Origin: Edaphocola flava | Lineage (GTDB): Bacteria; Bacteroidota; Bacteroidia; Chitinophagales; Chitinophagaceae | Direction of reading: 5' to 3' | Length of the DNA stretch: 64,000 nucleotides | Assembly: GCF_004118155.1 (NCBI RefSeq) | Contig: NZ_SAIQ01000005.1 | Location: 1-64,000 of the forward strand | In this document: piece by piece, positions 1-8,709 of the stretch | Layout of the letters: the number at the start of each line of letters is the position of its first letter | Numbering within the stretch: position 1 is the stretch's first letter | The notes under the pieces: model-generated | Seen by the model: the letters and a program-made list of their open reading frames with translations, nothing else | Told to the model about the DNA's origin: nothing | Database searches by the model: none | Made by a program: the position numbers and the translations under genes

Positions 1-43
1 GGCCGATGATACTGGTGTATTCCGGGAAAGTAGGTAGCTGCCA
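1..43 (+). rRNA. rrf: 5S rRNA, 3' end (partial)
   Basis: The first 43 bases read like the last third of a bacterial 5S rRNA: a CCGATGATACTGG segment followed by CCGGGAAAGTAGGTAGCTGCC, the conserved 3' domain and helix I strand. A strong factor-independent terminator follows within 12 bases. The 5' part lies outside the window, so an rRNA operon ends at the left edge. Identification rests on recognising the conserved 3' motif; the exact 3' end is uncertain by a few bases. Confidence 0.8.
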
Positions 44-53
44 TATTTATTTA

Positions 54-88
54 AGACACCCTTCATAACTGAAGGGTGTCTCTTTTTT
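54..88 (+). terminator. rRNA operon terminator
   Basis: Perfect 12-bp stem (54-65 with 70-81), 4-base loop, followed by a T-rich tract. It closes the 5S rRNA transcript. The region 89-240 is very AT-rich and I see no gene in it. Confidence 0.85.
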
Positions 89-240
89 ATGTATATACTA
101 TATACTACCATATACCCTATATAACCGCATCGTATAACTCTTATTATATAGCTAGAATAGAAACTCATTAGATAATTAATGCAGTATTTTCTAGTTGTAT
201 ATATTGAAATATCATATTTCTATTTTTTATACAATTACTA

Positions 241-248
241 TACATTTG
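241..248 (+). promoter_or_regulatory. -7 element TACATTTG
   Basis: Bacteroidota -7 consensus TAnnTTTG, followed by CC, 16 bases before the ATG of the first DUF3857 gene. No convincing -33 TTG at the usual distance. Confidence 0.6.
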
Positions 249-264
249 CCGCAATTTGTAGCAA

Positions 265-2247
265 ATGAAAAGTAAACTTCTCTTCTTATGCCTCATTATG
301 ATGGCATCTCGTTCTTACAGTCAGAATTTTAAAGTAGCGGAAAACCGCGATTCTTTAATGTCTTATCTTAGATCTACTATACCTCCAATTGATCAGAATG
401 CTTCGGCTGTGATCTTATACGAGATCGGTACTACTGATGGCACTAATGGTGTTGATATGTATCATTATGAAATTGCGTTTAAGATTTATAATGCGAAGAA
501 TATTGGGAATCTGGTCGATATTATCATCCCTAAGAAATCATATGGTGTGGTAAAAAAACTTAAAGGTATTACTTATAATCTTGAGGATGGACATATTATA
601 GAGAATAAGGTAGAAAAGTCTGAGATTATTATGGAGGACTATACAGATGGATTAGACATCGTTAAGGTAAGTATGCCTGGTATTAAGGACGGTTCTGTAG
701 TAACTTATAGTTATGAAGTGAAGAATGGTTCAATGCCATCTAGTTGGAACTTTCAGCGAGATGAACCAGTTCTGTATTCACGCTTCAATTTTAATCGTAG
801 TGAGATGCTTATGTTTACCCCTATGATACATACGAGTGTAGAGTTCAAAAGCTTTACCAATATGAAGAAAATGGATGCCTCATCAGCATTGGCATTATAT
901 GCTGAAGGGCCTCATGCATTCAGTCCTCATATCATACAACGTTCCTGGGTTCGGAAGAATGTACCGGCTTTTAAAAAGGAAGATTTGATGGGACCGGAAG
1001 TGCAGTTTGTAGAAAGGGTTAAACTAAATTATAATGGGGTTGTAGGACCAGGAATGCAGTACCCTATTGCTGAGAGCTGGGAAAAGCATATTAAAGAAGT
1101 TTGGTATGACAAAATCCTGGTTCAGGCATTTGACAAATCTGGCTTTCTGGATGAGACCGTAAAAACTATTGTGAAAGATATTCCGGAAGAGCTTGATAAA
1201 GCCAAAGCTATATTTTACTATGTACAAAAGAACATTCAAAATAGAAGCTATGGAGACGATATACGTAAAGTATTTGAAGCAAAGCAGGGTGATCAAGCTG
1301 GAATAAATAAACTTTTATGTGCAATGTTGCGTAATGCCGGACTCAAGAGTGATATGATATTACTGTCCAATAAGTACAGTGATAAATTAAGTGAGATATT
1401 ACCTAATCCTTCTGATATTACTAACCTTATTACAAGGGTAGAAATTAATGGCGTCAGTTATCAATTAAATGCTGCGGAGAAGGATTTACCTTTTGGCTAC
1501 TTGCCGTTAAGCTATTATAATGGCTACTCCAGAATCGTGAGTAAAGAAGGGGGAGTTATTGAACTGGATGCATCCCTTGCAAGAAATATCTCCAATACAA
1601 TTGTTTATCTAAATGCGAATAAAGAAGCAGGTAACACGTACAGGTTTAAAATGATTAGAGAAATGGGGGTGTATACCGGTATGGATTTTCGCAAAGCGTG
1701 GAAATCGGATAGTACAACAATAAAACAGCATTTCATGGACCGAGGTCTGGATGAAGGAGAGAAGCATATGTCTGGCTTGAAAATTACAGAGGTTAATTTC
1801 GAAAACATCAATGAGGTAGACAAAAATATAAGAGTGGTATTGTATGGTACAGTAGATCTGGGGGATGCTGTAGACATGGTAATCCTGGACCCTTATTTCA
1901 AGAAAATATTTTCTGAAAATCCAATACGCAATATCAAAGACCGTAAATATCCTGTAGAGTATGATTACATCTCTCAGGAAAAATACAAGGTATATATTCA
2001 GTTGAGTGATAAGTATATGTTTGATGATTACCCAGTGGGTAAAAATATTGCACTTGATCCGGCAGGGCTAATGCGTTATACGAGCAGTGTGAGTATTGAT
2101 ACCGTCCGGAATGCGGCTATGATACAATGTCAGTTTGACAACAAGATTTTATTACTAGATGCCAAGGAAGTTGGAACCTTGAGTGAATTCTACAGTGCTA
2201 TTATTAAGCAGCAAAATCAAAAAATTATACTGAAGCTTAAGTCCTGA
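265..2247 (+). CDS. Secreted DUF3857 protein with degenerate transglutaminase domain
   Basis: A 660-residue protein with a signal peptide (residues 1-19, ending SYS-Q), an N-terminal beta-rich DUF3857 region (about 40-250) and a transglutaminase-like core (about 280-420). Where the active-site GDC of transglutaminase-like folds is expected, this protein reads GDQ (Gln344), so it should not be a cysteine enzyme. The C-terminal 200 residues look like a DUF3858-type beta domain. It lies 2 bp upstream of a paralogue that keeps the cysteine, so the two are almost certainly co-transcribed and may act together in the periplasm or outer envelope. Function is unknown; a structural or peptide-binding role is inference. 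Confidence 0.85.
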   Translation: MKSKLLFLCLIMMASRSYSQNFKVAENRDSLMSYLRSTIPPIDQNASAVILYEIGTTDGTNGVDMYHYEIAFKIYNAKNIGNLVDIIIPKKSYGVVKKLKGITYNLEDGHIIENKVEKSEIIMEDYTDGLDIVKVSMPGIKDGSVVTYSYEVKNGSMPSSWNFQRDEPVLYSRFNFNRSEMLMFTPMIHTSVEFKSFTNMKKMDASSALALYAEGPHAFSPHIIQRSWVRKNVPAFKKEDLMGPEVQFVERVKLNYNGVVGPGMQYPIAESWEKHIKEVWYDKILVQAFDKSGFLDETVKTIVKDIPEELDKAKAIFYYVQKNIQNRSYGDDIRKVFEAKQGDQAGINKLLCAMLRNAGLKSDMILLSNKYSDKLSEILPNPSDITNLITRVEINGVSYQLNAAEKDLPFGYLPLSYYNGYSRIVSKEGGVIELDASLARNISNTIVYLNANKEAGNTYRFKMIREMGVYTGMDFRKAWKSDSTTIKQHFMDRGLDEGEKHMSGLKITEVNFENINEVDKNIRVVLYGTVDLGDAVDMVILDPYFKKIFSENPIRNIKDRKYPVEYDYISQEKYKVYIQLSDKYMFDDYPVGKNIALDPAGLMRYTSSVSIDTVRNAAMIQCQFDNKILLLDAKEVGTLSEFYSAIIKQQNQKIILKLKS

Positions 2248-2249
2248 TC

Positions 2250-4205
2250 ATGAAGAAAGTTTATACTTTATTAATACTTTTATTAATCATAATACAACAT
2301 AGCCACGCAAAAGTAAGCCAATACCCTGTATCGGGTATTCCGCAGCAATTGCTAATGGGTGCTAATGCAGTTATCCGAATGGATAGTACAATATTGGAAA
2401 TTTCACAGACTGGCTTTACCAGTATTAGAAAGAGGGCCATTACAGTCCTGAATGAAAATGGGAACTCCTTTGCCATATTTCGTCAGCATTATGATGTCTT
2501 TAGTAATATTTATGACATTTCTGCCAAGCTATATGATGGGGAGGGTGTATTGATCAAGTCTGTTTCCGGAAAAGATTTAATTGATCGGTCTACTTTCGGT
2601 TCCAGCTATACATTTAATGATGATAGCCGCATCAAGTTGCACGATTTTGAACATAAGCAATACCCGTATACGGTAGTATTTGAATATACTATTAAATACA
2701 AGACTAACTTCTTCCTGCCTTCCTGGAATCCGCAACCGGATGAGAAGGTTGCTGTAGAAAAAGCAAGCATAACTGTAAATTATCTTAAAGACGTAAACTT
2801 TAAATATAAAGGATATAAGCTGCCGGCAAATGTACGTAAAGAGGGAAAACAGGACGTATATAGTTACAATACTGAGTCTAAGCTGGTATCCATGATGCAA
2901 TGCAAGTGGATCGTAGAGGGAATACCGGCATTTACCTATCAGCCTTACTCTGTTCCTGATGGGAATTACTTGCCTACAATTAGTTTTGCAACGGGAAATG
3001 TATCTTTGAATAATTACCAGGGAAAGTCAGATACCTGGGAACAATTCGGTGCATTTATTTACAATATTAATCAGGACAAGGACTCATTGCCTCCAACTTT
3101 TGTAGAAAAGTTACATGCAATGACAGATACCATAACAGAAGCAAAAGGAAAAATAGCTACACTGTATAAATATTTGCAGCAGAATACAAGATATGTAGCC
3201 AATGAATACGGACTTTCCGGATGGCAGACATTTGATGCGGTAAGCCTGGCAAAGTCAGGTTACGGAGATTGTAAGGGTTTGTCTAATTACATGAAAGCGA
3301 TGCTGAAAGCAGTCGGTATACCATCAAACCTTGTAATCATTGCTGCAGGCAGTAATAATACCCAAAGTGTTGATCTTGAATTTCCCGTCAATGTATTTAA
3401 TCATATGATACTTTGCGTTCCACTGAAGAATGACAGTATGTGGCTGGAATGTACCTCTGGTACATTACCGGCAGGATACCTGGGCAGTTTTACACAAGAT
3501 CGCTATGCCTTGTTACTTACAAAGGACGGAGGACGAATGGTTAAGACACCTTCTTATAACAAAGAACGTAATTTTATCGAACGCAATATCAGCATTCAGC
3601 TGGATGCGGCAAAGGATATGCAGCATGTAGTATGGGAGTCCGTGTATAGTGGATTAAAGCAGGATGACTTGTCTCATTATCTTCTTACTACACCGGCATC
3701 AAAGACGTGGGAAAGAGTTCGTTTATTGGTGCCTTACCAAAATATGGAGGTCATAAATGATGCATACACCTTTTCTAATGCAGATCCTTTATGTCCCAGA
3801 ATAACGGAGAAGCTGGATATGGAAGTGGGCAACCTCATTGATGAAACCAGCAAGAGGCTATTAATCTCTATACCGGTGATAGGAAACCCAATGACCAGCC
3901 TGCTTTCAGCAGGCGCACGTACAGAGCCGATTGTACTAAAAGAGGATTTTAAACATATCTATCATTATAAGATTAGTATTCCCGAAGGAATGAAACTAGA
4001 GGCCCTGCCCTCAGCGGTTCAGTTAAAATATCCTTTTGCTGAATATACTTATAAAGCAAATCTGGACGGAACAGTACTTACCGTTGAAATTGCCTTCGAG
4101 CAGCTTAAAGGTATTTATACAGCAGACCTATATAAAAAATATGAAGAAATGTTTAGGAAAGTGGATCAGAATTCAAAAGAATTGACCATTTCCTTGATTA
4201 AATAG
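2250..4205 (+). CDS. Secreted DUF3857/transglutaminase-superfamily protein
   Basis: A 651-residue exported protein (signal peptide 1-20, ending SHA-K) with an N-terminal DUF3857 domain and a transglutaminase-like core carrying a plausible catalytic triad: Cys341 in GYGDCKGLSNY, His385 in FNHMIL and Glu400 in WLECTSG, where Asp is more usual. The family is common in Bacteroidota, often in tandem pairs, and its substrate is unknown; protein cross-linking or proteolysis outside the cytoplasm is possible. Start overlaps nothing: the previous stop is 2 bp upstream. The last codons and the TAG stop are built into a 24-bp perfect inverted repeat that should act as terminator. Confidence 0.88.
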   Translation: MKKVYTLLILLLIIIQHSHAKVSQYPVSGIPQQLLMGANAVIRMDSTILEISQTGFTSIRKRAITVLNENGNSFAIFRQHYDVFSNIYDISAKLYDGEGVLIKSVSGKDLIDRSTFGSSYTFNDDSRIKLHDFEHKQYPYTVVFEYTIKYKTNFFLPSWNPQPDEKVAVEKASITVNYLKDVNFKYKGYKLPANVRKEGKQDVYSYNTESKLVSMMQCKWIVEGIPAFTYQPYSVPDGNYLPTISFATGNVSLNNYQGKSDTWEQFGAFIYNINQDKDSLPPTFVEKLHAMTDTITEAKGKIATLYKYLQQNTRYVANEYGLSGWQTFDAVSLAKSGYGDCKGLSNYMKAMLKAVGIPSNLVIIAAGSNNTQSVDLEFPVNVFNHMILCVPLKNDSMWLECTSGTLPAGYLGSFTQDRYALLLTKDGGRMVKTPSYNKERNFIERNISIQLDAAKDMQHVVWESVYSGLKQDDLSHYLLTTPASKTWERVRLLVPYQNMEVINDAYTFSNADPLCPRITEKLDMEVGNLIDETSKRLLISIPVIGNPMTSLLSAGARTEPIVLKEDFKHIYHYKISIPEGMKLEALPSAVQLKYPFAEYTYKANLDGTVLTVEIAFEQLKGIYTADLYKKYEEMFRKVDQNSKELTISLIK

Positions 4206-4247
4206 AAAGGAAGCGGTATACTGCCGCTTCCTTTCTATTTAATCAAG
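4193..4247 (+). terminator. 24-bp perfect inverted repeat containing a stop codon
   Basis: Arms 4193-4216 and 4224-4247 are exact reverse complements with a 7-base loop. The left arm holds the last four codons plus TAG of the upstream gene. There is no U-tract after it. Confidence 0.75.
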
Positions 4248-4297
4248 CTTATTATAACTTTTGCATTTCAGGCATCAGTTCATGTCTTGATTTACCC

Positions 4298-4305
4298 TAG
4301 TTTTG
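4298..4305 (+). promoter_or_regulatory. -7 element TAGTTTTG of uvrA
   Basis: A TAnnTTTG match followed by CATCT and then directly the ATG at 4311. If used, the mRNA would start at or next to the start codon (leaderless). No well-spaced -33 TTG is visible. Confidence 0.5.
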
Positions 4306-4310
4306 CATCT

Positions 4311-7130
4311 ATGGCAAAGGTGAAAAAGGCAGTAAAGCAAACTGCTGATCAGGTACAATCAGACATCCTTATCAAGGGTGCCAAAATGCACAATTTAAAG
4401 AATGTTAGTGTATCTATTCCACGCAATAAACTTGTTGTGGTTACAGGTGTTTCCGGTAGTGGAAAGTCAAGTCTGACTATGGATACCCTTTTTGCAGAAG
4501 GTCAGAGGCGCTATGCAGAAAGTCTGAGCTCCTATGCGCGCCAATTCCTGATGCGTATGGATAAGCCGGACGTTGACATGATCGAAGGCATATGCCCTGC
4601 TATTGCTATTGAACAAAAGGTGACAACACGTACACCCCGCTCTACTGTTGGCTCCATGACCGAGTTGCAGGACTACCTGAGGTTGTTCTATGCCCGCATC
4701 GGCCGTACCTTCTCCCCTATATCCGGGCTGGAAGTGAAAAAAGACGAGGTAAGTGATATCCTCGATTTTATTAAAGCATTACCCTTAAAAACTAAAGTGC
4801 AGATCATTGTTCCTTTTGTACAGGCAGAAGATCGTACCGTAGCAGCGGAGTTGAATGTGTTAATGCAGAAAGGATTTACAAGAATTCTGCAAAGAACAGA
4901 TGAGCAGCATCAGGTTTTGCGTATAGAAGAATTGCTGGAGCAGGAAGATGGAGATATAATCATCCCCGGTGATGGATTGTGGTATATATTGATTGACCGT
5001 ATTGTGGTAAAGGAATTTGACGAAGATGACCTGCACCGTATTGCAGACAGTTTGCAGACGGCAATATATGAAGGCCACGGAATGTGTATATTGGAATTGG
5101 ATGGTGCGGCCATCAAATCATTCAGTAACCGGTTTGAGGCTGATGGCATGACATTCGAATCGCCCACCCCAAATTTCTTCTCCTATAATAACCCTTACGG
5201 GGCCTGTCCTAAATGTGAAGGCTTTGGTCAGGTACTGGGCATCAGTATGGACCTGGTAATTCCTGATAAGAGATTAAGTGTGTATGAAGATGGGGTCGCT
5301 TGCTGGAGAGGAGAAAAATTGGGCGAATGGAAACAAGCGTTTATTCGCGCCGAAACGAAGAACGGATTCCCGATACATAAGGCAATCGCCGATCTTACCG
5401 AAAAACAGATGGACGTGCTGCAGCGCTGGATAGATGAGTTTTTCGGGATGGTAGAGGAAAACCTGTATAAAGTACAGTATCGTGTATTACAGGCACGCTA
5501 TCGCGGCCGCACGGTTTGTCCGGCATGTAAAGGCTCCAGACTGAGGCCAGATGCATTGTACGTGAAGATTCAGGGAACAGATATTGCACAATTATCCTCA
5601 ATGCCGATTGGTAATTTACAACAATGGTTCCGTGAGGTAGCACTGACCGAATATGAGCAACAGGTGGCCACCCGTATCCTTACAGAGATACACCAGCGCC
5701 TGGATACACTTATGGATGTAGGACTTAGCTACCTGACCCTTAATCGCCAGGCCAATACCCTTTCCGGAGGAGAAAGTCAGCGTATACAGCTGACCAAATT
5801 TCTCGGAAGCAATCTTACCGACAGTTTATATATCCTGGATGAACCCAGTATCGGATTGCATCCCAGAGATACAGATCGTTTAATAAAAGTATTGAAGAAC
5901 CTGCGTAACCTGAATAATACCGTAGTAGTAGTAGAGCATGATGAGATGATGATGGAAGAGGCCGACCATATTATAGATATGGGACCTCTGGCAGCACATC
6001 TGGGAGGAGAAGTCGTAGCTACTGGAAATTATGAGGAGATCACAGCTAATAAAGAAAGCCTTACCGGACAATACCTTTCAGGCGCATTGAAAGTAGATGA
6101 TTTCCTGAAGCTACAGGGACGGGAACGCAAGCAAAGAGTGCCAAAGGAATGGCTCAGCCTGAAAGGTTGTCGTCAGCATAATCTTAAAAATATTGATGTA
6201 GATTTTCCGCTTAATGTACTTTGTGTGGTGACCGGTGTATCGGGTAGCGGAAAGACAACCCTGGTAAAGCAAACGCTGTATCCTGCATTGCAAAAGCATT
6301 TCGGAGAGTCAGCCTTATCTGTCGGTTTACACGACGTTTTAGAAGGTGACCTAAAAGCAATCAAACATGTAGAGCTGGTAGATCAGAACCCAATCGGGAA
6401 ATCTTCGCGTAGCAATCCGGTTACCTATATCAAAGCCTATGATGATATCCGTAGCCTGTTTGCAGCACAACAATCTGCGAAAATGCAAGGGCTTGAGCCG
6501 AAGCATTTTTCATTTAATGTAGATGGTGGCCGCTGTGATACCTGTAAAGGCGATGGAGTTGTAGTGGTAGAAATGCAGTTCCTGGCAGATGTATACTTGC
6601 AGTGTGAAAGCTGTAAAGGCAAAAGATTTAAAGACGAGGTGCTTGAGGTAAGGTATAAAGGAAAGAACATTTCCGATATCCTGGATATGGGTGTGGATGA
6701 TGCCATTGAATTCTTCAGCGAAGAAAAGAAAATAAAAGAAGCATTACAGCCATTGTCAGATGTAGGATTGGGTTACGTAAAACTGGGACAATCCAGTAAT
6801 ACCCTTTCCGGTGGAGAAGCACAGCGGGTAAAGCTGGCCTCCTTCCTGGGCAAAGGCGGACATAAAGAAAAGTTACTGTTCATATTTGATGAACCTACAA
6901 CTGGTCTGCATTTTCACGATATCAGCAAATTGCTTAAATCATTTTATGCACTGATTGAGCATGGCCATAGTGTAATTGTCATTGAGCATAATACAGATGT
7001 GATCAAGCATGCCGACTGGATTATTGATATTGGGCCCGAAGGCGGTGCTGGAGGTGGCGAACTGCTGTATGCAGGTACTCCGGAAGGCATCAAAAAAGTA
7101 AAACGCAGTCAGACTGCAAAGTATATTTAA
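4311..7130 (+). CDS. uvrA: Excinuclease ABC subunit A
   Basis: UvrA scans DNA for bulky lesions and loads UvrB in nucleotide excision repair. From the ATG at 4311 the protein has 939 residues, the normal UvrA length. It has two ABC ATPase modules, each with Walker A (GVSGSGKSSL near residue 45, GVSGSGKTTL near 645) and an ABC signature (LSGGESQR and LSGGEAQR), and zinc-finger cysteines in CPKCEGFG, CPACKGS, CDTCKGDG and CESCKGK. I chose the ATG over an upstream in-frame TTG at 4287 because residues from MAKVKK onward resemble UvrA and the promoter abuts this ATG. Bacteroidota often carry more than one UvrA paralogue; which one this is cannot be told here. Confidence 0.95.
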   Translation: MAKVKKAVKQTADQVQSDILIKGAKMHNLKNVSVSIPRNKLVVVTGVSGSGKSSLTMDTLFAEGQRRYAESLSSYARQFLMRMDKPDVDMIEGICPAIAIEQKVTTRTPRSTVGSMTELQDYLRLFYARIGRTFSPISGLEVKKDEVSDILDFIKALPLKTKVQIIVPFVQAEDRTVAAELNVLMQKGFTRILQRTDEQHQVLRIEELLEQEDGDIIIPGDGLWYILIDRIVVKEFDEDDLHRIADSLQTAIYEGHGMCILELDGAAIKSFSNRFEADGMTFESPTPNFFSYNNPYGACPKCEGFGQVLGISMDLVIPDKRLSVYEDGVACWRGEKLGEWKQAFIRAETKNGFPIHKAIADLTEKQMDVLQRWIDEFFGMVEENLYKVQYRVLQARYRGRTVCPACKGSRLRPDALYVKIQGTDIAQLSSMPIGNLQQWFREVALTEYEQQVATRILTEIHQRLDTLMDVGLSYLTLNRQANTLSGGESQRIQLTKFLGSNLTDSLYILDEPSIGLHPRDTDRLIKVLKNLRNLNNTVVVVEHDEMMMEEADHIIDMGPLAAHLGGEVVATGNYEEITANKESLTGQYLSGALKVDDFLKLQGRERKQRVPKEWLSLKGCRQHNLKNIDVDFPLNVLCVVTGVSGSGKTTLVKQTLYPALQKHFGESALSVGLHDVLEGDLKAIKHVELVDQNPIGKSSRSNPVTYIKAYDDIRSLFAAQQSAKMQGLEPKHFSFNVDGGRCDTCKGDGVVVVEMQFLADVYLQCESCKGKRFKDEVLEVRYKGKNISDILDMGVDDAIEFFSEEKKIKEALQPLSDVGLGYVKLGQSSNTLSGGEAQRVKLASFLGKGGHKEKLLFIFDEPTTGLHFHDISKLLKSFYALIEHGHSVIVIEHNTDVIKHADWIIDIGPEGGAGGGELLYAGTPEGIKKVKRSQTAKYI

Positions 7131-7140
7131 AATGGGGTAA

Positions 7141-7182
7141 AAAGAAAGTGGCAGATTCATTGAATCTGCCACTTTCTTTTTT
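7141..7182. terminator. Bidirectional terminator between uvrA and the small lipoprotein
   Basis: Perfect 19-bp inverted repeat (7141-7159 and 7161-7179) with A-run on one side and T-run on the other, so it can serve both convergent genes. Confidence 0.85.
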
Positions 7183-7196
7183 AGAGTAGTTAATGA

Positions 7197-7418
7197 TCAT
7201 TTTTTGAGTTTACAACTGCCGGCAAAATTGCTGGCGAGTTCATTTAGCCTGTTGCAGGAGTCAATCTGCTGTTGTCCGTTCAGGTTGCGCAGATCATAGT
7301 GCGTTCTGTCTCCACTGTAATAACTGCAGTAACAGACACCCGATTCTTTTTTAGTGCAGGAGTAAAGCATACTTACTGTACCTGACAGTAGTAATGCAGC
7401 AATAGTCACTTTTACCAT
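7197..7418 (-). CDS. Small cysteine-rich putative lipoprotein
   Basis: A 73-residue protein with an N-terminal hydrophobic signal ending in a lipobox-like LYSC (Cys21), so probably a lipoprotein. The mature part has four more cysteines (CYC, SC, SC), many for its size, suggesting disulfides. It is convergent with uvrA and shares its terminator. I do not recognise a family. Confidence 0.6.
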   Translation of the reverse strand: MVKVTIAALLLSGTVSMLYSCTKKESGVCYCSYYSGDRTHYDLRNLNGQQQIDSCNRLNELASNFAGSCKLKK

Positions 7419-7646
7419 AACGCTCAGTTTTAAGTTTTAGCCAATATTTTAAATAGCTGAATGAACCCCGGATAAGGCTTGTGAGCAGCAGGATATGGAT
7501 CAGATTAAAGCGTACAAATACCTTCCTTTAGCCAGCCTGTCGCCTGGTTCACCAGACCATTAATAAATTATGCTCAGGTAAATATACGAATTAGCAAGAG
7601 GTGAATATGTTATATTGATGTAAAAGGGAAAAGCTCCTTTTTATTT
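7419..7646. other. Intergenic region, no gene seen
   Basis: About 230 bases between the start of the small lipoprotein gene (minus strand) and the transketolase promoter. I see no ORF or strong hairpin in it. Confidence 0.5.
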
Positions 7647-7678
7647 TTGGAATGTAGCCCTGAATAATGCTATTTTTG
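7647..7678 (+). promoter_or_regulatory. Promoter of transketolase subunit gene
   Basis: TTG at 7647-7649, a 21-base spacer and TATTTTTG at 7671-7678: a complete Bacteroidota -33/-7 pair 27 bases before the ATG. Confidence 0.75.
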
Positions 7679-7705
7679 CAAAAAAATATATATCTATAAT
7701 AAATT

Positions 7706-8554
7706 ATGGAACTGCAGGAATTAAAAGCCATGGCGACCCAGGTACGCCGTGATATCGTAAGAATGGTGCATGGGGTACAAAGTGGTCACCCCGGAGGATC
7801 TTTAGGATGTACCGATTATCTGGTTGCCTTGTATTTCAAAGTAATGCAGCATGATCCAGCGTTCCATATGGAAGGTAAAAACGAAGATGTATTCTTCTTG
7901 TCTAATGGTCACATCTCTCCTGTATTTTACAGCGTTCTGGCCCGCAGCGGATACTTCCCTGTATCTGAATTAGCCACTTTCCGCAAAATAGATTCCCGTT
8001 TACAGGGTCACCCTGCAACACACGAACACCTGCCGGGTGTACGTATTGCCAGCGGATCTCTGGGACAGGGCTTAAGCGTAGCTTCAGGTATGGCTACTGC
8101 CAAGAAAATGAACAATGACCAGCATCTGGTATATGCACTGACCGGCGATGGTGAGCTGCAGGAAGGCCAGAACTGGGAAGCAATTATGTTTGCCGCACAC
8201 CACAAACTGGATAACATGATCGTAGCAGTAGATTACAACGGTCAGCAGATCGATGGGGCTACTAAAAACGTAATGAGCCTGGGTGATCTGAAAGCGAAAT
8301 TCGAGTCTTTTGACTGGACCGTGCTGACGATCGAGCAAGGTAATGATATGCAGGCTGTATTAACTGGTCTGGAAGAAGCAAAAGCACATACCGGAAAAGG
8401 TAAGCCGGTTTGTATTCTCCTGAAAACAGAAATGGGTGCAGGTGTAAGCTTTATGATGGGCTCTCACGAATGGCATGGTATTGCCCCTAGTGATGCACAA
8501 CTGGATATCGCTCTGACAGAGCTGGTTACAACCGGTACAATTGGCGATTATTAG
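7706..8554 (+). CDS. Transketolase, N-terminal subunit
   Basis: A 282-residue thiamine-diphosphate-binding half transketolase for the non-oxidative pentose phosphate pathway. Visible family features are GHPGGSLGCTDYLVALY near the start, the FLSNGH segment, GSLGQGLSVASGMA and the TPP-binding GDGELQEGQNWEA at about 147-159. Split transketolases need a separate C-terminal pyrimidine-binding subunit, normally encoded directly downstream. Here the next gene is pckA, so the partner must be elsewhere in the genome (inference) or the enzyme works differently. Cytoplasmic. Confidence 0.9.
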   Translation: MELQELKAMATQVRRDIVRMVHGVQSGHPGGSLGCTDYLVALYFKVMQHDPAFHMEGKNEDVFFLSNGHISPVFYSVLARSGYFPVSELATFRKIDSRLQGHPATHEHLPGVRIASGSLGQGLSVASGMATAKKMNNDQHLVYALTGDGELQEGQNWEAIMFAAHHKLDNMIVAVDYNGQQIDGATKNVMSLGDLKAKFESFDWTVLTIEQGNDMQAVLTGLEEAKAHTGKGKPVCILLKTEMGAGVSFMMGSHEWHGIAPSDAQLDIALTELVTTGTIGDY

Positions 8555-8573
8555 TGATAATCAATAACATATG

Positions 8574-8602
8574 CAGCCTCAGCACATAAAGTGTTGAGGC
8601 TG
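8574..8602 (+). terminator. Hairpin after transketolase subunit gene
   Basis: 12-bp stem with one G-U pair around a 5-base loop, 20 bases after the stop. No strong T-tract. A TATATTTG follows at 8609-8616 and could be an additional promoter for pckA. Confidence 0.55.
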
Positions 8603-8668
8603 TGACTATATATTTGTGATTGAATTCTAAATATGGGCTGGTAATGGCTTTTGGTATATTAAATTTAG

Positions 8669-8676
8669 TACCTTTG
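8669..8676 (+). promoter_or_regulatory. -7 element TACCTTTG of pckA
   Basis: TAnnTTTG followed by CC, 33 bases before the pckA ATG, with a TTG at 8651-8653 that is slightly too close for a typical -33. Confidence 0.6.
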
Positions 8677-8709
8677 CCCTCTAAAATCTTTATAAAAAAC
8701 TATTAGACA

